From: Comamonadaceae bacterium
GTDB lineage: Bacteria; Pseudomonadota; Gammaproteobacteria; Burkholderiales; Burkholderiaceae_C
Length of the DNA: 64,000 nucleotides
Direction of reading: 5' to 3'
Assembly (NCBI GenBank): GCA_027488215.1
Contig: JAIYCB010000048.1
Span: 1 to 64,000, forward strand
How positions within the stretch are numbered: position 1 is the first letter of the stretch; each line of letters opens with the position of its first letter. Positions 28,064-36,549 of the stretch are shown piece after piece. The position numbers and the translations under genes are program-made. Under the pieces are notes generated by a model that saw only the letters and a program-made list of their open reading frames with translations, was not told where the DNA came from and did no database searches.

Positions 28064-28118
28064 GTTTAAACTCGTTTGATCTGATTGTCACGCTTGACCG
28101 TCTTCTTGTAAGTAAAGC

Positions 28119-28316
28119 ATGCCGAAAACCCCCGGATTTAAAGGAAACAAGCAAAGCTTGCCGCAAAAGCCGTGCACGGTTTGTGGCCGCGTCATGGTGT
28201 GGCGCAAAAGCTGGGCCAAGAATTGGGACAGCGTTTTGTATTGCAGCGACCGCTGCCGTGCCGACAAATCCAGAGCGCCTTCCGGCATGGGATCAGCGAA
28301 GAAGGCCCCGACATGA
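28119..28316 (+). CDS. DUF2256 small zinc-finger-like protein
   Basis: 65-residue protein with the DUF2256 pattern KPCTVCGRVMVWRKSWAKNW followed by YCSDRCR; the two CxxC pairs (CTVC and CSDRC) suggest one bound zinc. Its stop overlaps the photolyase ATG (ATGA), so the two are translationally coupled. DUF2256 genes commonly neighbour cryptochrome/photolyase genes, though their role is unknown. It is divergent from the glutathione peroxidase operon. Confidence 0.88.
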   Translation: MPKTPGFKGNKQSLPQKPCTVCGRVMVWRKSWAKNWDSVLYCSDRCRADKSRAPSGMGSAKKAPT

Positions 28317-29851
28317 CCCGCCACTTGGTCTTGGTGCTGGGCGATCAGCTCGGCTGGGACAGCCCGGCACTGGAAGGCTTTGATCCGGCGCAAGACCGGC
28401 TTTTGATGATCGAAGCCGACAGCGAAGCCACCGAGGTCTGGAACCACCGCGCCCGCATCGCGCTGTTTTTGTCGGGCATGCGCCACTTTGCCAACGAAGC
28501 GCACCGCCGACGCTGGTCATGTACTTATATGCGGCTGGACGATGAAAACCTGCCGAGCGACTTTTCGGGGCGACTGGGGCAGGCCTTGCTCAGCCTTAGG
28601 CCCCATAGCCTGGTGGTGTTGGAAGCCGGGGCCTGGCGCATGGAAAGGCTGATCGAAGAGGCTGCCGCACAAGCCCAAGTGCCGCTGCGCTGGGTGAACG
28701 ACACGCACTTCATGTGCAGCCGCGCCGAATTTGCCAAGTGGGCGGGCGACAAGAAAGAACTGCGCATGGAGTTCTTCTACCGCGAGATGCGCAAACGCCA
28801 TGGCGTGTTGATGGCTGGCAAAGAGCCTGTTGGCGGGCAATGGAACTTCGACGCCGACAACCGAAAAGGCTTTGGCGCCAAAGGCCCCGGCACCGTGCCG
28901 CCACCGGCTCGCTTTGCGCCAGACCGCGTGACGCAAGACGTGATCGAACTGGTCAACACGCGCTTTGCTAAACATCCGGGCAGCCTGAATGGTTTCGGCT
29001 GGCCCGTGACCCGCGAAGACGCCCTGGCGGCACTGCAGCACTTCATTGACCAACGGCTGGAGAACTTTGGCGCTTGGCAAGATGCCATGTGGACCACGCT
29101 GCCTTTTGGCTGGCACGCGCTGTTGGGCAGCAGCCTGAATTTGCACCTGCTGCATCCTCGCGAAGTGATTGCGGCAGCCGAAGAGGCTTACCACGCACGC
29201 GGTCTGCCCTTGTCCAGCGTGGAGGGCTTCATCCGACAGGTGCTGGGCTGGCGCGAGTTCATCCGAGGCGTTTACTGGCTGGACATGCCGCACCTGGCCG
29301 AAGCCAACCACTACGGCCACTCCCGCGATTTACCCACCTGGTATTGGACGGGCCAAACCGGCATGGCCTGCATGCAAGCCACCATTGGCCAAAGCCTGCA
29401 GCACGGTTATGCACACCACATCCAGCGGCTCATGGTCACCGGGCAATTTGCGGTGCTGGCAGGTTTGTCACCTCCGCAGGTCAGCGCTTGGTACCGGGCC
29501 ATGTATGTGGACGCGGTGGAATGGGTGGAAACGCCCAACACCTTAGGGATGGCCCTGCACGCCAACGGCGGGCGCTTCACCAGCAAGCCCTATGTGGCCA
29601 GCGGTCAGTACATCAGCCGCATGAGCAACTACTGCAAGGGCTGCCGCTACAAGCCCGAGCAACGCACCGGCCCCGATGCCTGCCCCATGACCACGCTGTA
29701 TTGGGATTTCCTGATCCGGCATGAAGAGGACTTTGCGGGCAACCCGCGTACCGCGCTCATGGTCAAACATGTGGGTCGGATGAGCGAGGAAGACAAGGCA
29801 CAGATCAGGGCGCAGGCGAAAGCGACACGGCAAGGGCTGGATGGTGTGTGA
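28313..29851 (+). CDS. Iron-sulfur bacterial cryptochrome/photolyase (FeS-BCP)
   Basis: 512-residue flavoprotein of the FeS-BCP class, whose studied members repair (6-4) photoproducts with light. N-terminal photolyase-related domain begins HLVLVLGDQLGWDSPAL; the FAD domain includes EGFIRQVLGWREFIRGVYW and TGMACMQATIGQSLQHGYAHH. Four cysteines expected to hold the 4Fe-4S cluster are present: one in TGMACM and three in YCKGCRYKPEQ...DACP. ATG 28313 is fixed by the overlap with DUF2256 and by the MTRHLVLVLGDQL start. Sits head to head with the oxidative-stress operon, consistent with a light or reactive-oxygen response. Confidence 0.93.
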   Translation: MTRHLVLVLGDQLGWDSPALEGFDPAQDRLLMIEADSEATEVWNHRARIALFLSGMRHFANEAHRRRWSCTYMRLDDENLPSDFSGRLGQALLSLRPHSLVVLEAGAWRMERLIEEAAAQAQVPLRWVNDTHFMCSRAEFAKWAGDKKELRMEFFYREMRKRHGVLMAGKEPVGGQWNFDADNRKGFGAKGPGTVPPPARFAPDRVTQDVIELVNTRFAKHPGSLNGFGWPVTREDALAALQHFIDQRLENFGAWQDAMWTTLPFGWHALLGSSLNLHLLHPREVIAAAEEAYHARGLPLSSVEGFIRQVLGWREFIRGVYWLDMPHLAEANHYGHSRDLPTWYWTGQTGMACMQATIGQSLQHGYAHHIQRLMVTGQFAVLAGLSPPQVSAWYRAMYVDAVEWVETPNTLGMALHANGGRFTSKPYVASGQYISRMSNYCKGCRYKPEQRTGPDACPMTTLYWDFLIRHEEDFAGNPRTALMVKHVGRMSEEDKAQIRAQAKATRQGLDGV

Positions 29852-29862
29852 GCCCTGAAAAA

Positions 29863-30759
29863 TTATTTGCGCCGGCTGATCTGCTGGAGGACATGCTGCT
29901 TGAATGCCAGCGCCAGGGGTGACAGCTTTTTGCCGGCCGGGTAAACAATGTGCCAGGCCGAGGGCAGCGGGAAACCTTGCACATCGATCACCCTGACGCC
30001 GTTTTCCTTTTGCTGCCCGTGCAAGGCGTGGCGTGAGACCACGCCCACACCCAAGCCTCCGGCCACAGATTCCTTGATGGCCTCGTTGCTGCCCACCTCC
30101 AGGCGCACATCGGGGCGGAACTTCATCTTGCGGAAAAATTGGTCACCCGCCATGCGCGTGCCCGAACCTTTTTCGCGAAAAATGAAGCGGCGCTGAGCCA
30201 GCTCCTGCAAAGGCACCGCACTGCGTTTGGCCAGTGGATCCGAGGTGGAGGCAATCACCACGATCGGATTAGGCATGAAGGACTCATCCCCCAAATCCAT
30301 GTCTTTGGGCGGCATGGACATGATGTACAGATCGTCCAGATTGTCGCGCAAGCGTTGCACCACGCCGTCGCGATTGAGGATTTCGAGTGACACATCAATG
30401 GCGGGATGTTGTTTGCAAAAGCTGCCAATGAGGTGCGGCATGAAGTACTTGGCAGTACTGACCACCGCCACGCGCAGCTTGCCTCGCGACAAGCCCTTGG
30501 CTGCGTCCACGTTTTGCTCAAACGCATCCCAGGTCTGGGCCACCGTGCGAGCGGTCTGTGCCAGTTCCTGGCCCACCTCGGTCAGGTAAATGCGTTTGCC
30601 GACCACCTCAAACAGCGGTAAACCCACGGCCGTGGCCATGTCCTTGAGTTGCATCGAGGCCGTGGGTTGGGTGACATGCATCACCTTGGCCGCTGCACTC
30701 ACGCTGCCAGTTTCGGCCAAAGCCAAAAACAGGCGCAATTGTCTGAAGGTAACGTTCAT
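29863..30759 (-). CDS. LysR family regulator, CbbR-like
   Basis: 298-residue LysR-type regulator: N-terminal helix-turn-helix (FRQLRLFLALAETGSVSAAAKVMHVTQPTASMQLKDM) and a C-terminal co-inducer domain (KLRVAVVSTAKYFMPHLIGSF). VSTAKYF and MPPKDMDL resemble CbbR/CmpR-type regulators of CO2 fixation and bicarbonate uptake. It is divergent from the sbtA-type gene with 83 bases between, the classic LysR arrangement, so that transporter is the likely target. A palindrome overlaps its own start codon, which fits autoregulation. Confidence 0.87.
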   Translation of the reverse strand: MNVTFRQLRLFLALAETGSVSAAAKVMHVTQPTASMQLKDMATAVGLPLFEVVGKRIYLTEVGQELAQTARTVAQTWDAFEQNVDAAKGLSRGKLRVAVVSTAKYFMPHLIGSFCKQHPAIDVSLEILNRDGVVQRLRDNLDDLYIMSMPPKDMDLGDESFMPNPIVVIASTSDPLAKRSAVPLQELAQRRFIFREKGSGTRMAGDQFFRKMKFRPDVRLEVGSNEAIKESVAGGLGVGVVSRHALHGQQKENGVRVIDVQGFPLPSAWHIVYPAGKKLSPLALAFKQHVLQQISRRK

Positions 30760-30778
30760 AGATATTTATCTATATTCA
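30758..30778. promoter_or_regulatory. Candidate LysR/CbbR operator
   Basis: Perfect palindrome ATAGATA-TT-TATCTAT (30758-30773) overlapping TTA-N7-TCA (30766-30778), a CbbR-like half-site pattern. Its centre lies about 65 bases before the predicted sbtA transcription start, the usual place for LysR recognition sites, and it covers the start codon of the LysR gene. Confidence 0.5.
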
Positions 30779-30795
30779 GTGCCATGAGAATCGAT

Positions 30796-30824
30796 TTTAC
30801 ATTCGATGCGGAAATTTTTATGAT
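30796..30824 (+). promoter_or_regulatory. Candidate sigma-70 promoter of sbtA
   Basis: TTTACA (30796-30801), 17-base spacer, TATGAT (30819-30824). The start of transcription would be near 30831, leaving about 12 bases before the ATG with the AAGGAA ribosome site. Confidence 0.6.
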
Positions 30825-30842
30825 CGCTGCAAGGAACTCTCC

Positions 30843-31850
30843 ATGCAAAATCTGATCGACCCCGCCATCCTCTTTTTCATCTTTGGCGTTCTGGCGGGCA
30901 CCGTCAAATCCAACCTCGAAATCCCACCCGCGATCTCCCGCTTCCTCTCGCTCTACCTGCTGATGGCCCTGGGCCTCAAGGGCGGTTTTGCGCTGTCGCA
31001 ATCGGGCCTGACGGTCAACGTCGGCATCAGCCTGGCGGCCGCAATCGCGCTGGCCATCGTCATCCCCCTGATCGGATACGCTGTACTGAGCCGTTTTGTG
31101 TCCGGCTTTGACGCTGCCGCAGTAGCGGCCACATATGGTTCGGTGAGCGCCGTGACCTTTGTCACGGCAGTGCAAACCCTGGAAAACCAAGGCGTACCTT
31201 ATGGCGGCCACATGGCTGCCGCCATGGCCTTGATGGAGTCACCCGCCATCATCCTGGCAGTGGTGTTGGCCAACTCGATGCGACAAAAGAATGCCTCGGG
31301 TGAGTTGGCGCAAGCGGGTGGTGCATCTACAGTGGGAGGGCACGCCGTACCTCATGGTGCGTCAGTGGGTAAGATCCTGCACGAATCCTTCACCGATGGC
31401 GCGCAATTGCTGCTGCTCGGGGCCATGGTGATCGGGCTGGTCACAGGCGAAGCCGGCAAGGACGCGATGGCCCCCTTCTCGGTGGACCTCTTCAAAGGCA
31501 TGCTGGCCTTCTTCCTGCTCGACATGGGTTTGATGGCCGCGCGCAATCTGCCGCAGGTCAAAGGCCAATCGCCGGTGCTGATCGCCTATGCCATTCTCGG
31601 GCCCATGTTTCATGCGGCGTTGGCACTGGGTCTGGCGTACACACTGCAACTGAGTGCAGGCGATGGGGCTTTGCTCATGGTACTGGCCGCCAGCGCTTCC
31701 TACATTGCGGTGCCCGCCGTGCTGCGCACCGCATTGCCCGAAGCCAAACCCGCGCTGTATTTCGGACTGAGCCTGGGTTTGACTTTTCCGCTGAACATCG
31801 TGCTCGGCATCCCGGTCTATCTGGCGGTGGCGCAAGCGGTGCTGGCATGA
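30843..31850 (+). CDS. Sodium-dependent bicarbonate transporter, SbtA family
   Basis: 335-residue inner-membrane carrier of the SbtA family, which in cyanobacteria imports bicarbonate with sodium. Hallmarks are LIDPAILFFIFGVLAGTVKSNLEIP, FLSLYLLMALGLKGG, YGSVSAVTFVTAV and AMALMESPAIILA; about ten hydrophobic segments in two inverted halves, with a polar cytoplasmic loop near residues 155-180. The gene is controlled by a CbbR-like regulator and has a clear promoter. The usual PII-like partner sbtB is not next to it; a DUF6671 gene is coupled instead. Its presence hints at CO2 fixation or carboxylation-dependent growth. Confidence 0.9.
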   Translation: MQNLIDPAILFFIFGVLAGTVKSNLEIPPAISRFLSLYLLMALGLKGGFALSQSGLTVNVGISLAAAIALAIVIPLIGYAVLSRFVSGFDAAAVAATYGSVSAVTFVTAVQTLENQGVPYGGHMAAAMALMESPAIILAVVLANSMRQKNASGELAQAGGASTVGGHAVPHGASVGKILHESFTDGAQLLLLGAMVIGLVTGEAGKDAMAPFSVDLFKGMLAFFLLDMGLMAARNLPQVKGQSPVLIAYAILGPMFHAALALGLAYTLQLSAGDGALLMVLAASASYIAVPAVLRTALPEAKPALYFGLSLGLTFPLNIVLGIPVYLAVAQAVLA

Positions 31851-32704
31851 ACACAGCACCGCCCTTCTTTTATCAAGGTCGCCAAGTCTCGCTGTTGACG
31901 CAACATGGCAAACAGGACTTGGTGCGCGGACCGATTGAATCGGCCCTGGGCTGCCAACTGGTTCACACCGATGGGTATGACACCGACCAGCTGGGGACTT
32001 TCACGCGTGAACTGACGAGAGCCGGCTCCCAACTCGATGCGGCCAGAAAAAAAGCCAGCATCGGGATGGCACTGACAGGTGCATCCGTGGGCATGGCCAG
32101 CGAAGGTTCATTTGGTCCTGACCCGTTTGGGGCCTTCATGCCCTGGAATACCGAAGTCGTGTTGTGGGTTGATCGCTTGTCCGGGCTTGAAGTGACCGGC
32201 TTTGCACACGGACCCGCCCGAAGTCTGCACAGGATCGTGAACAGCCCCCAAGAGCTGGAGCGCTTTGCCACAGAGGCTGGTTTTCCAGAGCACCACCTGG
32301 TGCTGCGACCTGAACACCCCGATCACCCCGACGTGGACAAAGGCATTCGCGATCACGAGACACTGCTGAAGTCCTTTCATCTGGCCCAGGCCAAATCGGC
32401 CCATGGTGCGGTGTTTGTCGAAAATGATTTACGCGCTTTCAGCAATCCAACACGCCAAAAAACCATCCTCAAGGCCACCGAGGACCTGATTCAAAAATTG
32501 CTTTCGGCATGCCCAAGTTGCGCCACCCCGGGTTACTGGCTCAGCCAGCAGATTCCGGGCTTGCCCTGCCGCGACTGCGGCAGCTTGACCCGTTTGCCCA
32601 AAGCCGAAATATGGAGCTGCAAACAATGTGGCCACGAAGAACAAAGGGCCGTCCATACCCAGCCTTGGGCTGATCCCGCCCGGTGTGATTTCTGCAATCC
32701 TTGA
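31847..32704 (+). CDS. DUF6671 family protein with C-terminal zinc ribbon
   Basis: 285-residue soluble protein recognised as DUF6671. The N-terminal 200 residues form an unknown domain (SLLTQHGKQDLVRGPIESALGC at the start, RKKASIGMALTGASVGMASEG near residue 70), and the C-terminal 60 residues hold four CxxC pairs (CPSC, CRDC, CKQC, CDFC), enough for two zinc sites. Its ATG overlaps the SbtA stop (ATGA), so it is cotranslated with the transporter. A regulatory or metal-linked role in bicarbonate uptake is suggested by coupling only. Confidence 0.82.
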   Translation: MNTAPPFFYQGRQVSLLTQHGKQDLVRGPIESALGCQLVHTDGYDTDQLGTFTRELTRAGSQLDAARKKASIGMALTGASVGMASEGSFGPDPFGAFMPWNTEVVLWVDRLSGLEVTGFAHGPARSLHRIVNSPQELERFATEAGFPEHHLVLRPEHPDHPDVDKGIRDHETLLKSFHLAQAKSAHGAVFVENDLRAFSNPTRQKTILKATEDLIQKLLSACPSCATPGYWLSQQIPGLPCRDCGSLTRLPKAEIWSCKQCGHEEQRAVHTQPWADPARCDFCNP

Positions 32705-32734
32705 CTGAGCAGTCGAGGTGCGCGTTCAGGTGTA

Positions 32735-33436
32735 TCAAACCGAACGCATCAACCCGCCATCGATGCGCAGGCTCTGGCCCGTGATGTAAGCGGCACCCTC
32801 AGAGGCCAAAAAGGCGATGGTGGCTGCCACTTCTTCGCTGGTGCCATAGCGTTGCATGGGCACACTTTGGCGGCGCTGTTCCTGCGCGGGAAGGCTGTCG
32901 ATCCAGCCGGGCAGCACATTGTTCATGCGCACCTGGTGCACCGCATGCTCATCGGCAAACAGCTTGGTGAATGCAGCCAGGCCTGCACGCGCCACTGCCG
33001 AAGTCGGGAACATCGCGCTGGGCTCGACCACCCAGGCGGTCGAGATGTTGACGATGGACCCCGCTTTTTGCTGGACCATGATGGGCGCCACCAGCCGCAC
33101 GGCACGCACCACGTTCATGAAATACATGTCCAAGCCCAAGTGCCATTGCGTGTCGCTCAACTCGAGCAACGGGCCTTTGGGGCCGTGGCCTGCGCTGTTG
33201 ACCAAAACGTCAATGCGCCCCCAGCGCGCCATGGTTTGATCAACCAGTTTTTGCAGGTCTTCGCTCGACTGGTTCGAGCCGGTCAACCCCAAGCCACCCA
33301 ATTCAAGGCCCAGCGCCTCGCCCTTGCCAGACGAGGACATGATGGCCACCTGAAAGCCATCTTGTGCCAGCTTGCGGGCCGCAGCCGCGCCCATGCCACT
33401 GCCACCGCCCACCACCATCGCGACTTTGTTACTCAT
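32735..33436 (-). CDS. Short-chain dehydrogenase/reductase (SDR)
   Basis: 233-residue oxidoreductase of the classical SDR type with MVVGGGSGMGAAAARKLA at the N-terminus, NSAGHG for the NAG motif and SLRIDGGLMRSV at the end. In the catalytic region the usual YxxxK appears altered: SAVARAGLAAFTKLF, with alanine where tyrosine is expected, so activity should be questioned. Starts within the RND stop (ATGA), making it the third gene of the efflux operon. Substrate unknown. Confidence 0.83.
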   Translation of the reverse strand: MSNKVAMVVGGGSGMGAAAARKLAQDGFQVAIMSSSGKGEALGLELGGLGLTGSNQSSEDLQKLVDQTMARWGRIDVLVNSAGHGPKGPLLELSDTQWHLGLDMYFMNVVRAVRLVAPIMVQQKAGSIVNISTAWVVEPSAMFPTSAVARAGLAAFTKLFADEHAVHQVRMNNVLPGWIDSLPAQEQRRQSVPMQRYGTSEEVAATIAFLASEGAAYITGQSLRIDGGLMRSV

Positions 33437-36400
33437 GCTTTGCTCCTTGTTTGTGTCAGTTTATGAAACATCCTGCCAGACCATTGGCCCAAATCGTCCA
33501 GATAGGTGAACACCACCGGGATCACCAGCAGGCTGAGCACCGTACTGGTGAGCAAGCCACCAATCACGGCAATGGCCATGGGTGAGCGGAAGCTCGCGTC
33601 GGCAGCGCCCCACCCCACGGCAATGGGCAGCATGCCGGCGCCCATGGCGATGGTGGTCATGACAACGGGGCGTGCACGCTTGTGGCAAGCGTCCATGAGC
33701 GCGTCCCAACGGTTCATACCTGGCACGGCGGGCTGGCCGTCGGTGGCAGGTTTGCCGCGCCGCGCTTCGATGGCGTATTCAACCAGCAAGATGGAGTTCT
33801 TGGTCGCAATGCCCATGAGCATGATCAGACCGATCAGCGAAGGCATGGAGAAGCTCTTTTGTGCAATCAACAAGCCCACAAAAGCACCGCCCAAAGACAA
33901 GGGCAGCGCCGCCAAAATAGTGATGGGGTGCAAGAAGCCCTTGAACAGCAGCACCAACACGATGTAGATGCACAGCACGCCAATCATCATGGCCAGACCG
34001 AAGCTGGCAAACAGTTCGGCCATGACTTCGGCGTCGCCCACCTCCACCACCTTCACACCCGGCGGCAGGCTTTGCAGCGCGGGCAGTTGTTGCACCGCTT
34101 GCGTCACATCGCCCAGCGGCATGCCCGACAACTCGATCTCGAAATTGATGTTGCGCTGGCGGTCATAACGGTCAATCACCGCCGGGCCTCCTGCCACCTC
34201 GATGCTGGCGACCTGGCCGAGCATGACGGGGCCACGACTGCCAGGCACCATCAATCGCTCCAGCGTGGCCAGATCTTGCCGGGCGTCGTTGCCCAGCTTG
34301 ACGACGATGGGCACTTGCCGCTCGGACAAGTTGAGCTTGGGCAAGGCTGCGTCATAGTCACCCAGCGTGGCCACGCGCAAGGTGTCGCTGATGGCTGCGC
34401 TGGTCACGCCCAAATCGGCGGCTTTGGCAAAGTCGGGGCGCACCGCGATTTCGGGGCGCACCAGGCTGGCCGTCGATGCGATGGAGCCCAAGCCTGAAAT
34501 GGTGCGCAGGTCACGCTCGACGGCCATGGCCGCGGTTTGCAGGGCCTGAGGGTCTTCACCCGTGAGCACCAGCACGTATTTCTCGCCCGAGCCACCCAGG
34601 CCGACCTTGGTGCGCACACCCGGCAGTTGCTGCAGCACGCTGCGGATGTCGTTTTCAATCGCCTGCTTGCGCGGGCGCTGGCCACGTTCGGTCAACTGGA
34701 TGGTGAGTGTAGCTTTGCGCACTTCGGCCGCACCGCCACCGGCAAACGGGTCGGAGCCCGCGCTGCCACCACCGATGGTGGTGTAGACGCTTTTCACGTC
34801 GTTCACTGTCATCAAGAGCGTGCGAGCGTGTTCGGCACTGGCCTGGGTTTGGGCCAGGGTCGAGCCGGGGGGCAACTCCACATACACCTGGGTTTGGGAG
34901 TTGTCGTCGGGCGGGATGAACCCCTTGGGCAGCATTGGCACCAGCATGATGGAGCCAATGAAAAACAGCGTGGCCAACACCATGGTGACCAGGCGATGCC
35001 GCATGCACCAAGTGGCCCAAATCATGTAGCGCTTGAGCCAGCCGGGTTCTTTCTCGGCGGTAACGATGGGTTTGAGGATGTACGCCGCCATCATGGGCGT
35101 GAGCACACGCGCCACCACCAGCGAGGCGAACACCGCGAGCGACGCGGTCCAGCCAAATTGCTTGAAGAATTTACCCGGAATACCGCTCATGAAGGCGGTG
35201 GGCAAAAACACCGCGATCAAGGTGAAGGTGGTGGCGATCACGGCCAGGCCAATCTCGTCGGCAGCTTCCATCGCCGCCTGATAGGGCGACTTGCCCATGC
35301 GCAAATGGCGCACGATGTTTTCCACCTCCACAATCGCGTCGTCCACCAGCACGCCAATCACCAGCGACAGGGCCAGCAAGGTCACCACGTTGATGGAAAA
35401 ACCCAGATACGCCATGCCGATGAAGGCCGGGATGACCGACAGCGGCAGCGCCACCGCCGAGACAAAGGTAGCCCGCCAATCGCGCAAAAACAGCCACACC
35501 ACCAGCACCGCCAAAATCGCGCCTTCGTACAGCAAGACCAATGAGCCTTGATACTCCTCTTCAACAGGAGTCACAAAGTCAAAGGCCTCGGTGATCTCGA
35601 TGTCAGGGTTTTGCAGACGGTACTCGGCCAGCGCCTGGCGCACCAGGCGTCCTACGGCAACTTCACTCTCACCCCGGCTGCGCACCACCTCAAACCCCAC
35701 CACAGGCTTGCCATCGAGTGCCGCGGCAGATCGCGCATCGGCCAGTGTGTCGCTCACCGTGGCCACTTGGTCCAAGCGAACACGCCCACCACGCGATGTG
35801 AACAACTCGATCTGACCGACCTCTTGCGCCGATTTGACGGTGGCCAGCGTGCGCACGGGCTGCTCGCCCGCACCCAACTCCATGCGGCCGCCCGAGCCTT
35901 CCTGCTGCACCTGTTTGAGCTGACGTGACACCTCGGCCGCCGTGATGCCCAGCGATTGCAAGCGGTTCACATCGAGCGCGACACGCACCTCGCGTGTCAC
36001 ACCGCCCACACGGTTGACGGCACCCACACCACGCAGCGACAAGAGCTTGCGGGTGATCTCTTTATCGACCAACCAAGACAAGGCCTCGTCGTCCATGCGC
36101 TCAGATCGCACGGTGTAGGCCAACACGGGCGTACCGGCCAGGTTGAGTTTTTGTACCACCGGGTCGCGCAGGTCACCGGGCAAATCGGCCCGCACGCCCT
36201 GAATGGCTGAGCGCACGTCGTCCACCGCTTCTTGACTGGGCTTTTCCATACGGAACTCTGCGGTGATCGATACCACACCGTCTTGCACCTTGGTGGTGAT
36301 GTGCTTCAAGCCCTGCAGCGGGGCCAGCGCGTTTTCGAGCTTGCGGGCCACATCGGTTTCGAGCTGCGAGGGCGCTACACCCGGCAAGCTGGCTGTAACA

Positions 36401-36540
36401 CTGATGGTGGGCACATCCAGATCAGGAAAGTTTTGCACTTTCATGGACCCAAAGGCAATGAAGCCTGCCACCGTCAGCAGCACAAACAACATGACGGCCG
36501 GAATCGGGTTGCGAATCGACCACGAAGAGACGTTGAGCAT
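33433..36540 (-). CDS. RND efflux transporter permease (AcrB/HAE1 family)
   Basis: 1035-residue inner-membrane pump driven by the proton gradient. It has the twelve-helix RND pattern with a first helix (IRNPIPAVMLFVLLTVAGFIA) and two large periplasmic loops; GVLVDDAIVEVENI in the fourth helix holds the proton-relay aspartates. The C-terminal half has GIATKNSILLVEYAIEAR. Follows the adaptor gene by nine bases. No TolC-like outer-membrane gene is in the operon, so it must borrow one. Substrate range (drugs, solvents, detergents or quorum molecules) cannot be read from sequence. Confidence 0.93.
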   Translation of the reverse strand: MLNVSSWSIRNPIPAVMLFVLLTVAGFIAFGSMKVQNFPDLDVPTISVTASLPGVAPSQLETDVARKLENALAPLQGLKHITTKVQDGVVSITAEFRMEKPSQEAVDDVRSAIQGVRADLPGDLRDPVVQKLNLAGTPVLAYTVRSERMDDEALSWLVDKEITRKLLSLRGVGAVNRVGGVTREVRVALDVNRLQSLGITAAEVSRQLKQVQQEGSGGRMELGAGEQPVRTLATVKSAQEVGQIELFTSRGGRVRLDQVATVSDTLADARSAAALDGKPVVGFEVVRSRGESEVAVGRLVRQALAEYRLQNPDIEITEAFDFVTPVEEEYQGSLVLLYEGAILAVLVVWLFLRDWRATFVSAVALPLSVIPAFIGMAYLGFSINVVTLLALSLVIGVLVDDAIVEVENIVRHLRMGKSPYQAAMEAADEIGLAVIATTFTLIAVFLPTAFMSGIPGKFFKQFGWTASLAVFASLVVARVLTPMMAAYILKPIVTAEKEPGWLKRYMIWATWCMRHRLVTMVLATLFFIGSIMLVPMLPKGFIPPDDNSQTQVYVELPPGSTLAQTQASAEHARTLLMTVNDVKSVYTTIGGGSAGSDPFAGGGAAEVRKATLTIQLTERGQRPRKQAIENDIRSVLQQLPGVRTKVGLGGSGEKYVLVLTGEDPQALQTAAMAVERDLRTISGLGSIASTASLVRPEIAVRPDFAKAADLGVTSAAISDTLRVATLGDYDAALPKLNLSERQVPIVVKLGNDARQDLATLERLMVPGSRGPVMLGQVASIEVAGGPAVIDRYDRQRNINFEIELSGMPLGDVTQAVQQLPALQSLPPGVKVVEVGDAEVMAELFASFGLAMMIGVLCIYIVLVLLFKGFLHPITILAALPLSLGGAFVGLLIAQKSFSMPSLIGLIMLMGIATKNSILLVEYAIEARRGKPATDGQPAVPGMNRWDALMDACHKRARPVVMTTIAMGAGMLPIAVGWGAADASFRSPMAIAVIGGLLTSTVLSLLVIPVVFTYLDDLGQWSGRMFHKLTQTRSKA

Positions 36541-36549
36541 GGCGTCCCT

